From Actinobacteria bacterium IMCC26207 (lineage in GTDB: Bacteria > Actinomycetota > Acidimicrobiia > Acidimicrobiales > Microtrichaceae): 64,000 nucleotides of DNA. The stretch spans positions 558,001-622,000 of the forward strand of contig LCZK01000010.1 in assembly GCA_001025035.1 (NCBI GenBank), in the 5' to 3' direction. Below the pieces are notes generated by a model that saw nothing but the letters and a program-made list of their open reading frames with translations, made no database searches and had not been told where the DNA came from. A program made the translations under genes and the position numbers. Positions 8,739 through 17,646 of this stretch are shown here, piece after piece (the first letter of the stretch is position 1; each line of letters begins with the position of its first letter).

Positions 8739-9326
8739 TCAGGCAGGTCGAAGCTCGTCAGCCGCCGCTGTCAGCAGACCATTCACGAACTTTGAGGAAT
8801 CATCGGTGCCGTAGTGGCCCGCCAGCGCCACTGCCTCGGAGAGCACTACCCCTCGAGGAATCTCGGGAAAGTAAGCCAATTCGCAGCACGCAACTCGAAG
8901 CAGTGCCAAATCTAGCGTGGGCATACGCTCGACCGACCAGCCTCGAGCGAGTCGACCAATCAGTTCAGTCAATTCCAGTTTGTGCTGTTCCACTCTCAGG
9001 ACCAGCCTCTCGGTATACGAATCTGGAACCAGAACTTGCGCGTCAAGAACCTCTTGAATCGGTAGGGACTTGATCTCGGACTCGTAGAGCAGGTGAACTG
9101 CTCGTTCGCGGGCTTCGTGACGTCCGCCCGCAACTGAGCGCAGTGGTTGGGCGGCAACAACTTGGATTTGTTCGACACGCGAGTCTGCATCGAGCACAGA
9201 ATCTATGACTGACTGGCTCACCTCGGCTGAGGCCAAGTTGGCATCAGCCTCTGCCATGGAATCCTGGGACTCAGATGGCTGAACCTCGCTAGCCGGTGGC
9301 TCGGCTGTGCCGTCTGCTGAGCTCAC
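8739..9326 (-). CDS. nusB: Transcription antitermination factor NusB, N-terminally extended
   Basis: NusB binds boxA RNA with S10 (NusE) during rRNA antitermination. The NusB domain starts near residue 68 (GGRHEARERAVHLLYESE) and runs to the end, with ARGWSVERMPTLDLALLRVA and SEAVALAGHYGTDDSSKFVNGLL as typical helices. About 67 residues rich in Ala, Ser, Glu and Asp precede it; most NusB proteins lack this. ATG 9326 overlaps the efp stop by 4 nt, which supports translation of the extension. It is the last gene of the pepQ-efp-nusB set. Confidence 0.95.
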   Translation of the reverse strand: MSSADGTAEPPASEVQPSESQDSMAEADANLASAEVSQSVIDSVLDADSRVEQIQVVAAQPLRSVAGGRHEARERAVHLLYESEIKSLPIQEVLDAQVLVPDSYTERLVLRVEQHKLELTELIGRLARGWSVERMPTLDLALLRVACCELAYFPEIPRGVVLSEAVALAGHYGTDDSSKFVNGLLTAAADELRPA

Positions 9327-9886
9327 GCCCGTGAGATGAACTCGCCGGAGCGGGTATCAACTTTGATGCGCTCACCCGGTTGAATGAACAAGGGAACCTG
9401 CACAACAAGACCAGTTTCGAGTGTCGCAGGCTTCTTTGCTCCCGAGACACGATCACCCTTTTCGCCAGGTTCAGTCTCGGCAATGTTGAGTTCCACTGAA
9501 GCGGCGAGTTCTATACCGATGATCTCATCGTCATACATCATGAGCTGAGCCATGGATGAGTCCACCATGTACAGCGCCCTGTCGCCAAGCGTGTCACTTG
9601 CAACGTTCAACTGGTCGTAGGTGCTGTTATCCATAAACACGTAGTCATCGCCATCGCGATAGAGCAACTGCATCTCTCGCTTATCAATGATGGCGCGCTC
9701 CATCTTTTCTCCAGCTCGGAAGGTGCGCTCCACGACTGCACCATTTCGAACATTCCGCAGCGTCGTCCGAACAAAAGCACCACCCTTTCCCGGCTTGACA
9801 TGTTGAAACTCAACTATCGAGAAGAGTCCGTCATCGAGGTCGATAGACATGCCGTTTTTAAAATCAGAGGTGGAAATCTGTGCCAT
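9323..9886 (-). CDS. efp: Elongation factor P
   Basis: EF-P relieves ribosome stalling at polyproline. Of 187 residues the N-terminal KOW-like domain starts MAQISTSDFKNG and carries the tip loop HVKPGKGGAF with the conserved lysine that is modified in other bacteria; two OB-like domains follow and end VDTRSGEFISRA. A longer frame up to 9949 adds 21 residues absent from the family, so ATG 9886 is preferred. It sits 59 bp after pepQ and overlaps nusB by 4 nt. Confidence 0.97.
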   Translation of the reverse strand: MAQISTSDFKNGMSIDLDDGLFSIVEFQHVKPGKGGAFVRTTLRNVRNGAVVERTFRAGEKMERAIIDKREMQLLYRDGDDYVFMDNSTYDQLNVASDTLGDRALYMVDSSMAQLMMYDDEIIGIELAASVELNIAETEPGEKGDRVSGAKKPATLETGLVVQVPLFIQPGERIKVDTRSGEFISRA

Positions 9887-9945
9887 GGTGCTCTGTCTGT
9901 CCGTTCTGCTTCGTGTGCATGCGGGAAGAAGCCGTGCGCTTAATC

Positions 9946-11088
9946 TCAAACAAGTGCGGGGTTCTTCGGTGCCAATGTCAGGCGATCGCAGCCGCCTTCG
10001 GTAACCAGCAGCGTGTCCTCAATGCGAACCCCGCCAAGCTCTGGCAAGTACACACCAGGCTCCACGGTCACTACGTGGCCAGGGCGAAGAGTAGCAGTAG
10101 AGCGAGTCGAGACTCGTGGCTCCTCGTGAATATCGAGCCCTACCCCGTGACCAGTGGAATGCAAGAACGCTTCACCTAGGCCGGCTTCGACTATGACCTT
10201 GCGACAAGCAGCATCCACCTCTGCTGCTGCGACACCCGGTCGAATAGCGTCCACTCCCGCCTGTTGAGAAGCAAGCACCACATCGAGCATGTTGCGTCGT
10301 TCATCACCTACGTCTCCGACTGCGACCGTTCTGGTCATATCGGAGTGGTAACCATCGATCAACGCACCAAAATCAATCACCACAAGATCCCCTTCAACAA
10401 TCCTTCGGCTCGAAGGGCGGTGATGCGGTTTTGCGCCATTTGGTCCCGAGGCCACAATCGTCTCAAAGCTCAGATCGGCTGCACCGAGTTCGCGCATTCT
10501 GGAATCCAACTCGAGGCCAAATTCAATCTCTGTTGGCCCATCACCAAGTCGAGGTCGGATCTGCAGCAGCGCTTCATCTGCGATCGCACATGCTGCGCGA
10601 ATCCTTGCTGCCTCCCCTGCGTCTTTGATCAGGCGAAGCTCCTCAACGATCCCGTTTGTGGCAGCGATCTCTCCTGTAGTGAACAGTTCTGACTGCCACC
10701 TTCGCTGCGCAGCCCAGGTGACGGTCTGTGCCTCGAGGCCAACCGAGGTCACACCCGCAAGCTTGGCAGCCTCGGCGATGCATCCGTCGGGGTCTGCTGC
10801 AACGATCTCAATTCGACACTCAATTCCGGTGGACTGGATCTCTGCAGCAGCTTGGTCGCGGTAGCGACCGTCGCTCACAAAGACCAACTCCTCGGATGTC
10901 ACAAGCAGAATTCCTGCTGATCCAGTGAACCCTGTGAGATAGCGAATGTTCGTCAAATTGGTGACCACGAGCCCGTCCCAACTCGCTTCGCTCATCATCT
11001 TGCGAAGACGCTCCGTGCGCCGAGGAAACTCCATAGGCGGGAACTGATCAGCGGACAAGCTTGGAGTGAGATTTTCGGTTACGGCCAT
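9946..11088 (-). CDS. pepQ: Xaa-Pro aminopeptidase family protein (M24)
   Basis: A 380-residue two-domain 'pita-bread' peptidase that removes residues next to proline. The creatinase-like N-terminal half contains [13 protein letters not shown]. The C-terminal half has all five metal ligands: two Asp ([18 protein letters not shown]), His ([11 protein letters not shown]), Glu ([10 protein letters not shown]) and Glu (VRIEDT). The pepQ-efp order is widely conserved. The start has no Shine-Dalgarno but has TACTGT 6 nt upstream, so the mRNA may be leaderless. PepP and PepQ cannot be told apart from sequence alone. Confidence 0.93.
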   Translation of the reverse strand: MAVTENLTPSLSADQFPPMEFPRRTERLRKMMSEASWDGLVVTNLTNIRYLTGFTGSAGILLVTSEELVFVSDGRYRDQAAAEIQSTGIECRIEIVAADPDGCIAEAAKLAGVTSVGLEAQTVTWAAQRRWQSELFTTGEIAATNGIVEELRLIKDAGEAARIRAACAIADEALLQIRPRLGDGPTEIEFGLELDSRMRELGAADLSFETIVASGPNGAKPHHRPSSRRIVEGDLVVIDFGALIDGYHSDMTRTVAVGDVGDERRNMLDVVLASQQAGVDAIRPGVAAAEVDAACRKVIVEAGLGEAFLHSTGHGVGLDIHEEPRVSTRSTATLRPGHVVTVEPGVYLPELGGVRIEDTLLVTEGGCDRLTLAPKNPALV

Positions 11089-11094
11089 GGGTAC

Positions 11095-11100
11095 ACAGTA
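11095..11100 (-). promoter_or_regulatory. Possible -10 box of a leaderless pepQ transcript
   Basis: TACTGT on the minus strand lies 6 nt before the pepQ ATG, with no ribosome site between. Transcription would begin at about the A of the start codon. Confidence 0.45.
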
Positions 11101-11138
11101 TGGCCTCGTTGACCCTGCACCCTCGCGTCAAGGCTGCA

Positions 11139-12158
11139 TTAAGGAGCAGGCTTCAGCAGGCTCAGACGGGCTAGAAGCCCACGGTGATCTGAACTATTCC
11201 GAGGCAGTCGCTCAAAGGAGTTCAACTCCATTCCCTGTCCGAGCAGCACATGGTCAAGTCTCAATAAGGTTGGAAAGTGCGCAGAGGCAGGCCATGTCGT
11301 TGCGAAACCAACGGATCGAACATCTTGCGCATCCCTGAGGTCTGCCTGTGCGAGCAGCTGCCGAAAGCGAATGTGTCCCCAATCTGCGTTCAAATCTCCG
11401 GCAACAACAGTTCGAGGACCGGCCTGTTCCAAGATGGCAGTTGCTCGTTCGAAGTCGCTACGCCAGCGCGGAATATCCCAGACCGAAGTGGGCGCATTGA
11501 AGTGAACTGCAAACAATTCGACTGATGAATTGGGCAGTTGCAATTCCATTCTCACACCAGAGCCGGACAGATCTAGGTCCTGTGGATTGATAAACGGAAT
11601 GGAACTGAACACAGCAATCCCGTGGCCATATGGCTCAACAAGTTCCCATCGATACTGATACTGACCCAGTGCTCCCGCATCCTGAAAGGCATGTGCATGT
11701 GAGGGGGTGTACTCCAGCAGAACCATGACCTGTGAATTGCGTGCGAGCAACTGTTGCGCCAGTGCCTCTGGATCTTCGTTTCGGTACCACAAGTTCTGCA
11801 CCAAGAGTGTGAACTCAGGGACTTCGTCCTCAGCTGCAGGCTCAGCCCACCCTGAAAGAATTGGGTGGGCAACAAAGAAGAATGCCAACCAGGGAACTGC
11901 GAGCAAAGCTGCAGAATAACGAAAACAAGATCTTTGATTCTTTCGAATCTCACCCATCATCAGAGCCGCTCCAAACAAGGCAACTCCCCCACACAGCAGG
12001 AGTAGCTGACCGTCCATGCCAGCCACCGCCATCAGACGCGGGCTGAACTCCTGAGCGGGCAGGTAGTGAAGCAGCAACAGAAGCAGGCTGAGAGTGAGGG
12101 AACCGGCAACCATGGCCGTCCCGATCCAAGCGGTGAGTCGCAGCCCAGACCTGTTCAC
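11139..12158 (-). CDS. Membrane-anchored endonuclease/exonuclease/phosphatase family protein
   Basis: 339 residues: three hydrophobic segments (about 10-32, 45-65 and 78-102) followed by an extracytoplasmic EEP (DNase I-like) domain. Active-site motifs are visible: QNLWYRN, the Glu in LLEYTPSH, VVAGDLNADWGH, LRLDHVL and SSDHRGL. Family members act on nucleic acids, phosphoinositides or sphingomyelin; the substrate cannot be read from sequence. It overlaps the aroQ stop region by 4 nt, though it has no obvious link to shikimate synthesis, and it separates aroQ from pepQ. Confidence 0.85.
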   Translation of the reverse strand: MNRSGLRLTAWIGTAMVAGSLTLSLLLLLLHYLPAQEFSPRLMAVAGMDGQLLLLCGGVALFGAALMMGEIRKNQRSCFRYSAALLAVPWLAFFFVAHPILSGWAEPAAEDEVPEFTLLVQNLWYRNEDPEALAQQLLARNSQVMVLLEYTPSHAHAFQDAGALGQYQYRWELVEPYGHGIAVFSSIPFINPQDLDLSGSGVRMELQLPNSSVELFAVHFNAPTSVWDIPRWRSDFERATAILEQAGPRTVVAGDLNADWGHIRFRQLLAQADLRDAQDVRSVGFATTWPASAHFPTLLRLDHVLLGQGMELNSFERLPRNSSDHRGLLARLSLLKPAP

Positions 12159-12673
12159 TCTTGCGTGGACGCCTCTGCCAACCCGGGTTGCTGCGTGTCC
12201 AGCAAAGCTGCTGCTGCACGAACTGCCATCGGGTAGCCACTTGCACCGAGGCCCATGATCACAGCCGTTGCTACAGAACTGACTACTGACAGGTGCCGCC
12301 AGGCCTCACGCCGATGCGGGTTCGAGAGGTGTACCTCGATGATCGGAAACTCACAAGCTGCGAGGGCGTCGTGAATAGCCCAAGAGTAATGAGTGAAGGC
12401 TCCAGGGTTGATGATAATTGCGTCATGCACACTGCGTGCTTTCCCAATTGCATCCACTAGATCACCCTCGTGATTGGACTGTAAGGACTCAAGGGAAAAT
12501 CCAAGGCCACGAGCTTCATCACGAGCAGCACTCATATGATCCTCGAGGGTGGCCGATCCATATATCTCGGGCTGTCGAGACCCTAAAAGCTGCAAGTTCG
12601 CTCCAGAGAGAACCAACAACGATCGCTGGGCGCTCTGCCGTGAGGTCACCTCACTCAGATCTTCATCACTCAT
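12155..12673 (-). CDS. aroQ: 3-dehydroquinate dehydratase, type II
   Basis: It dehydrates 3-dehydroquinate to 3-dehydroshikimate as a dodecamer. Motifs of the 172-residue protein: LSGANLQLLGSRQPEIYG with the catalytic Tyr and Arg, QSNHEGDLVDAI, INPGAFTHYSWAIHDAL, and EVHLSNPHRREAWRH with the catalytic His. The first motif reads SGAN where NGPN is usual, and the last reads RHLS where RHHS is usual; both are mild departures. An extra ~15 N-terminal residues precede the fold. It starts 110 bp after aroB, so it may be transcribed separately. Confidence 0.95.
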   Translation of the reverse strand: MSDEDLSEVTSRQSAQRSLLVLSGANLQLLGSRQPEIYGSATLEDHMSAARDEARGLGFSLESLQSNHEGDLVDAIGKARSVHDAIIINPGAFTHYSWAIHDALAACEFPIIEVHLSNPHRREAWRHLSVVSSVATAVIMGLGASGYPMAVRAAAALLDTQQPGLAEASTQE

Positions 12674-12783
12674 CCGTTTGCTCGCTCCAAGGTCGTCGAC
12701 AGTTTCGGGCGCAGAACCACAAGACTGTTCAGTATGTCAGTTGAGGCCCTCTGAACTGCGCTCACTTCGGCGATCTGCGCTGC

Positions 12784-13800
12784 TCAGGCTGACGGGCGCA
12801 TAGCCTCAAGGGCTTCACGCATGAGAACTGGATCCACGTATTTGACCACCTCGACACCAGTACTCCCGAGCAAGGCGAAGGTATAACCGGCATCAAGAAC
12901 TTTTTTGTCCCGGCTCATCAGGTGCATCAGTTCCTCGTTGTCAGATCCGGCAGGTAGCTCACTTGCAAGGCCATACCCGGCAAGCACTCTGCGGTGTTCT
13001 TGGACAGCGTCGCCATCAATTCGGCCCATGAGACTTGCCAATTCGGCGGCGTACATTAAGCCAATTCCAACCGCCTCGCCGTGACGCAATTGGTGATCTC
13101 CGGCTATCTCCAAGGCATGAGCCAAGGTGTGGCCATAATTCAAGATCGCGCGTCGGCCAGACTCACGCTCGTCTTCAGAGACAATATCTGCCTTGATCTG
13201 TACGCAGGCTGCGACTCGCTCATCAATTGGGAGCGCATCAAGATTGCCTCCGCCAAGCCAGTGATACTTGGCCAATTCACCCAGTCCGCACTGCCACTCT
13301 CGCTTCGGAAGGGTGAGGAGTAGATCTGTATCGCAAATCACTGCCGATGGCTGCCAGTAGGTGCCGACCAGATTCTTGCCCTGAGCCAAATTGACTCCGG
13401 TCTTACCACCGATTGCTGCGTCAATCTGTGCCATCAAGGTTGTGGCTACGTGAATCACCTGCATCCCGCGGTGATAGACAGACGCAGCGAATCCAGCTAC
13501 GTCGGTCACGATGCCTCCGCCGACTCCGACAACACAGTCGCTTCGAGTCAGACCCCACGCAGCGAACTGCGAACAGAGTGACTCGACTGTTGACATCGTC
13601 TTGTGCTGCTCGCCCTGACCGATCAGGAACACCTTTGTTTCACGTCCGGTTTCAACCTGAACAGGCAGGTCAGCCTGGGTGACTACGGCAACACGCTGAG
13701 CACGCTCCGGGATTCTGGCGGACAACTCATGGTGCGCCCCTGCACCAATTAAAACGGGGCAGGTTCGTCCATCTGGAAAGTCAAGCTCAAGGGTGATCAC
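12784..13800 (-). CDS. aroB: 3-dehydroquinate synthase
   Basis: This NAD- and zinc-dependent enzyme converts DAHP to 3-dehydroquinate. The 338 residues contain GEQHKTMSTV, the NAD-binding GVGGGIVTDVAGFAASVYHRG, TTLMAQIDAAIGGKTGVN, the Glu of GLGELAKYH, and the zinc histidines in NYGHTLAHALE and LRHGEAVGIG. It overlaps aroK by 4 nt. All catalytic residues appear intact. Confidence 0.97.
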   Translation of the reverse strand: MITLELDFPDGRTCPVLIGAGAHHELSARIPERAQRVAVVTQADLPVQVETGRETKVFLIGQGEQHKTMSTVESLCSQFAAWGLTRSDCVVGVGGGIVTDVAGFAASVYHRGMQVIHVATTLMAQIDAAIGGKTGVNLAQGKNLVGTYWQPSAVICDTDLLLTLPKREWQCGLGELAKYHWLGGGNLDALPIDERVAACVQIKADIVSEDERESGRRAILNYGHTLAHALEIAGDHQLRHGEAVGIGLMYAAELASLMGRIDGDAVQEHRRVLAGYGLASELPAGSDNEELMHLMSRDKKVLDAGYTFALLGSTGVEVVKYVDPVLMREALEAMRPSA

Positions 13801-14318
13801 GAGAGTGCCTGAATAACTTCCTCTGAAACGGCTTGAGGATCCAAGCCATCAACGTCAATAACGAAATCAGAAACGCTGGAGTACAAGGCATTGCGCTCCT
13901 CTGCGAGTCGATGCAACGCGAATTCAAGATCGCCGGCCAGCAGGGGTCGCGACCCATCTGCGTCTGTCAGGCGATCTGCAAGGTCTGAAACGCTGCACCT
14001 CAGCCAAACGACTGTTGCTTGTCTGCTCAGCAAGATTCGATTTGTCTGATCGAGGACAACGCCCCCGCCGGTAGCAATCACCGCTACTGGTCCTGCGAGC
14101 GCCTCTTGAAGCGCCTCTGACTCACACTGACGAAACGCCACCTCGCCCTTATCGGCAAAGATCTCACTCACAGAGCTACCAAGACGTTGCTCAATCACCA
14201 TGTCCAGGTCAACACAAGCTCCGAGGCGCAACCGCCCAGCAAGGATCGGTCCAACGGTTGACTTCCCTGACCCGGAGAGTCCAACCAGACAAATATGTTG
14301 CTCGGCGGTATCAGTCAC
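13797..14318 (-). CDS. aroK: Shikimate kinase
   Basis: It phosphorylates shikimate at O3. 173 residues with Walker A GLSGSGKS at 13-20, DLDMVIEQRLG binding shikimate, EALQEAL...IATGGGVVL, and a lid region LTDADGSRPLLAGD. It overlaps aroB downstream and the unknown 392-residue gene upstream by 4 nt each, so that unknown gene is co-translated with the aro genes. Confidence 0.96.
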   Translation of the reverse strand: MTDTAEQHICLVGLSGSGKSTVGPILAGRLRLGACVDLDMVIEQRLGSSVSEIFADKGEVAFRQCESEALQEALAGPVAVIATGGGVVLDQTNRILLSRQATVVWLRCSVSDLADRLTDADGSRPLLAGDLEFALHRLAEERNALYSSVSDFVIDVDGLDPQAVSEEVIQALS

Positions 14319-15493
14319 ACGACTAAGACGGGAAGGCCAGCCAGCAATTGAGTAATTGCCGAGCGAAGCGGCACCGTGGAACAGTCCCGAGCCTCGAGTA
14401 AGAGGGTAATACCTTGATCACACTCGATAACTAGAGCAGAGGAATCACGATGGATCTTGGTATTCATTCGGAATCTAGCTTCGTCTGAATTCTGCGGCTC
14501 GACCGAGGTCACGGAATCCCAAGACATCCGAAAACGAAGGTCAGCAGGACCGACTACCTCGAGTCCAGTGCGTGTGAGGACTGCGGTGCAGTTCTTGCGC
14601 TTCTTCGTCTGGCCGGGGTAGCCGCCGAGATACACCACGTCTTCGAGTTCTAAGCCAGCGGAAGTTCCATCTACTGGGGCGACATCACTGAGCGACTGAA
14701 CTGGTTCAGGCGCAACAGCTGCCTGCTCGCTCGGAGCAGCGGCAACTTCAAACTCGAGTCCCTCGGCTGATCCGGCCTCTACTGATCCAGCATCTACAGA
14801 CCCGCCCTCTACTGATCCGGCCTGTACTGATCCAGCCTCGGCTGATGCAGCCTCGGCTAAGCGAGATCGGTCACGCACCACAGGGGGTGCCACCTCAAGG
14901 ACGGGATCACTCGAAACCTGAGCGGCCTCGGCAAAGAAATTTGGCGGATCTTCCTGAAGTTCACCATGTGTCGCATCAAGATCGACCGGGAGGTATGCCT
15001 GATCCTCTGTCTGGGCTTCGACAGCAGAATGGCCTGAAAGTGCACTGACAACAGCCGTACAAAAAGCCTCGGTCCACCCAGCGCCAACAACGGTGGAGTC
15101 CTTCATGACGATCTCTACGTGAGTCAATCCGCCCTGGGGTTCACCGATGGCATCCATAGCTTCAACCTCTGAGAGGTCAAGCCAAACCGGGGTGGTGACT
15201 ACATCTGTTCGCTGAATGCCAAGTCCAAGACCGGCGAGCACAAAGAGCGCCTCAATACGAGCCTGCTCCGGAGGGTCAACCCAACCACGGCAGGCTGAGT
15301 CCGGAAGCGGCTCATCAGGATTTGATTCATCAAGTCGAGTATCAGTCACGACTTTCTGAATTCCTTTAACTGCATATTTCTGACCTTTTCTTGCAACATC
15401 TTTAGGCAATGGTAGTTGTATTGAACCCCTGTGGGACTCTTCTCGCTGGACCGGGTTCGTCGAGAAGGGATTCTGCTGAACTGCTACTCCCAC
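14315..15493 (-). CDS. Uncharacterised protein with pentapeptide repeats, in the aroC position
   Basis: I do not recognise this 392-residue protein. Seen: a basic N-terminal ~45 residues (KDVARKGQKYAVKGIQK), an alpha/beta-looking region with GGLTHVEIVMKDSTVVGAGWTE, a disordered acidic/Ala-rich linker holding six 5-residue repeats of the type EAGSV (DNA 14764-14853), and a C-terminal ~100 residues (LEDVVYLGGYPGQTKKRKNC to the end) that look like an all-beta PH/GRAM-type fold. No signal peptide or membrane span. The start is GTG 15493, sharing a base with the stop of the DUF4388 gene (TAGTG); it overlaps aroK by 4 nt. The two unknown genes form one unit where actinobacteria usually carry aroC. 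Confidence 0.8.
   Translation of the reverse strand: MGVAVQQNPFSTNPVQREESHRGSIQLPLPKDVARKGQKYAVKGIQKVVTDTRLDESNPDEPLPDSACRGWVDPPEQARIEALFVLAGLGLGIQRTDVVTTPVWLDLSEVEAMDAIGEPQGGLTHVEIVMKDSTVVGAGWTEAFCTAVVSALSGHSAVEAQTEDQAYLPVDLDATHGELQEDPPNFFAEAAQVSSDPVLEVAPPVVRDRSRLAEAASAEAGSVQAGSVEGGSVDAGSVEAGSAEGLEFEVAAAPSEQAAVAPEPVQSLSDVAPVDGTSAGLELEDVVYLGGYPGQTKKRKNCTAVLTRTGLEVVGPADLRFRMSWDSVTSVEPQNSDEARFRMNTKIHRDSSALVIECDQGITLLLEARDCSTVPLRSAITQLLAGLPVLVV
14764..14853. repeat. Six tandem 15-bp repeats in coding sequence
   Basis: Six in-frame 15-bp units, e.g. CTACTGATCCGGCCT on the plus strand, encode EAGSV-type pentapeptides. Copies differ by 1-5 bases. The unit keeps the reading frame, so copy number can change without breaking the protein. 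Confidence 0.85.
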
Positions 15494-16704
15494 TAGAACG
15501 AGCCAATGAACGAGATCGGACCCAAGGGGCCCTCATCTTCGCCGAGTCCAGCAACAGCGGGGAACTCCCCTTGTGGCGAAACCAAGCCGAGCATGTCATC
15601 GCTCGAGTCTTCGCTAGCAAGCTGGGCTTCTACGATGGTCGACTCGAACTGATGAGCGTCTGAGTTGTCTGCGTCTCGGCCGCTCACAACAACGGAGCCT
15701 TCGTGATCAAGTACCGGACGGGCGTTGAGAGCTGCTGCAATCGCATCAGCGGCTTGAGGGCTGAGCGTGGACATCTGCCGAAAGACATCCTCCTGTGTTG
15801 ACGGTGTGTCTTCTAACTCCTCATAGGAGGCGGGATCGAGTTCCTGAAGATCCTGCAGCGGCGAGACAAGCTGATCCCATGCCGCTGCCGCAGTCACGGT
15901 CTCCATTGAAACCGCAGTGTCCAGAGAATCCGCAGTGGAATCTGTGGCAGGCGGAGCTACAAACTCTTCGGTCCGATGCCACAGGTCCGAGGAGTCTGCT
16001 TCGCTTGAGCCAACAAGGTCATCAATCGGAAAATGCTGGGGGAAAGGAGTTTCCACCACTTCGATCGGCACAGAGACAGGTATCTGCGGGTGAGTTTCAG
16101 TATCAACAGCAGCCTCATCCAGAACGGCTGCATCAAAAGCGGCTGCATCAAGGGGCTCAGAGACCTTGGCAAGACCTTCAGCTACCAACAGAGCTAGTGC
16201 AGCGCACACATCAAGCTCATCTGCCCTGACTCGCTCCACTACATCGCAGACAGCCGATGTTCCTTGAACTGCAACGAGCAGTGACCAGAGCAGCGGGTCT
16301 ACAACAATCTCATCGCTCGGCAACTGGCGAACCAGTTCAATTCGATGCGCTGTAGACGGAAGTACTTGTTCGATTTCTTCCCACCGCTTCAGTCTGAGCT
16401 CAGATTCCTCTAGACAGTCCGCTAGGGAGGTCCCTTCTACCGTTGCGTCAGACAGCTCAACCTTGTCCAGGGCTAGAAACTCGAAGTCACCGCCCGTGCA
16501 GCGCAGAAGTTCGAACAGCGCGCATCGGGGTTCAAGACTCGCCTTTCCTTCGATCTCGGCAGCATTCAAGAATCCACCTGCAACCTCGATCCAGCCAGTG
16601 TGCCGGTCGCCTCGAACCGTTAGCCGACCGAGTCTGGACGAGGAATTCAGCAGACTCAACACATCCGCTAATGGAAAGCTGTCGATTGTCCCTTGTAGCG
16701 GCAC
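15493..16704 (-). CDS. DUF4388 (PATAN-like) domain protein
   Basis: A 403-residue protein. The N-terminal ~100 residues (PLQGTIDSFPLADVLSLLNSS ... GRLTV ... GWIEVAGG) match DUF4388, a domain found in bacterial signalling proteins but without a known reaction. A helical segment (LKRWEEIEQVLPS to about residue 200) looks winged-helix-like (VAVQGTSAVCDVVERV, ALALLVAEGL), followed by ~200 acidic, probably disordered residues. GTG 16704 is chosen because GGAGG (16712-16716) lies 7 nt upstream and the domain begins there; a longer frame to 16773 adds unrelated residues. It shares TAGTG with the next gene. Function unknown; a scaffold or sensor is one guess. Confidence 0.8.
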   Translation of the reverse strand: MPLQGTIDSFPLADVLSLLNSSSRLGRLTVRGDRHTGWIEVAGGFLNAAEIEGKASLEPRCALFELLRCTGGDFEFLALDKVELSDATVEGTSLADCLEESELRLKRWEEIEQVLPSTAHRIELVRQLPSDEIVVDPLLWSLLVAVQGTSAVCDVVERVRADELDVCAALALLVAEGLAKVSEPLDAAAFDAAVLDEAAVDTETHPQIPVSVPIEVVETPFPQHFPIDDLVGSSEADSSDLWHRTEEFVAPPATDSTADSLDTAVSMETVTAAAAWDQLVSPLQDLQELDPASYEELEDTPSTQEDVFRQMSTLSPQAADAIAAALNARPVLDHEGSVVVSGRDADNSDAHQFESTIVEAQLASEDSSDDMLGLVSPQGEFPAVAGLGEDEGPLGPISFIGSF

Positions 16705-16794
16705 GTGAAGTCCTCCGAATAATTGTCGCCGGTGCGACAAGCTGTGAGGAATACATCGGCAGGTTCGGGCCAATAATTCAACTTTTCTCTGAAC

Positions 16795-17646
16795 TCATCT
16801 AGAAACAGCGGCTTCGGTCGCACGAGTCATGGCATTGATTGGCGCCTTGTGGCCCGTCCATATCTCGAATGCAACTGCGGCTTGGTGGATCAGCATGGAC
16901 AAACCGTTCGAAACCCGACAACCCTGAAGCTCCGCCTGACGCATGAGCTCAGTTTGCCTGGGGTGATAGATCAGATCCGCCAGAATCTGATCGGGTCCCA
17001 ACAACGATGGGTTACAGGGCATGTCCAGAGTAGATCCCGAACCGGTTCCGGCCATGCCTACAGAGGTGGCGTTGACCACCAAATCCGCCCCTCGAATTGC
17101 TTCGACCTCGACTACCTGTCCCGCTGCGCCGGCCAGAAGAACAGCCTTCTCCGCAGACTCCCGAGTCCGATTCACAACTCGCACCTCGGCTGCACCTGCT
17201 TGGGCCAGGGCAAGGATTACCGATCGCGCCGCGCCTCCAGCGCCTAGGACGGCACATACCTTGCCAGCTGGATCAAATTCAAAGTCGGCTCGTATCGCAG
17301 CAAGGAATCCGTCACCGTCAGTGTTGTGGCCCTGGAGGCCAGACTCCGAATGTGAAATGCAGTTCACGGCCCTGAGTAACTCGGCGGTAGCAGTGATGCC
17401 ATCAAGCTCGTCAATGACTGCAGCCTTATGAGGCATCGTCACTGACAGGCCCGCAATTCCAAGTGCGCTCATGCCACGTAGCGCTGCCGCTGCCGCGCCG
17501 GTCCCCGTAGGAAACGCAACGCACACCCAGTCCAGACCTAGTGCTACAAACCCTGCGTTGTGAATGACCGGAGAAAGTGAATGCGCAACTGGGTCACCGA
17601 TAACGCCAACTACCTGAGTCGAGCCGCTCACCAACAGTTCGACCAT
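16795..17646 (-). CDS. aroE: Shikimate dehydrogenase (NADP+)
   Basis: It reduces 3-dehydroshikimate to shikimate. 283 residues: substrate Ser motif GDPVAHSLSPVIHN, catalytic Lys in SVTMPHK, Asp in NTDGDGFL, the nucleotide loop GAGGAARSV and the NADP-selecting NRTRE, then NATSVGM and a Gln near the end (HQAAVAFEIWTG). ATG directly follows the mltG stop (TAGATG) with no clear ribosome site, so its translation may depend on mltG. Confidence 0.96.
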   Translation of the reverse strand: MVELLVSGSTQVVGVIGDPVAHSLSPVIHNAGFVALGLDWVCVAFPTGTGAAAAALRGMSALGIAGLSVTMPHKAAVIDELDGITATAELLRAVNCISHSESGLQGHNTDGDGFLAAIRADFEFDPAGKVCAVLGAGGAARSVILALAQAGAAEVRVVNRTRESAEKAVLLAGAAGQVVEVEAIRGADLVVNATSVGMAGTGSGSTLDMPCNPSLLGPDQILADLIYHPRQTELMRQAELQGCRVSNGLSMLIHQAAVAFEIWTGHKAPINAMTRATEAAVSR

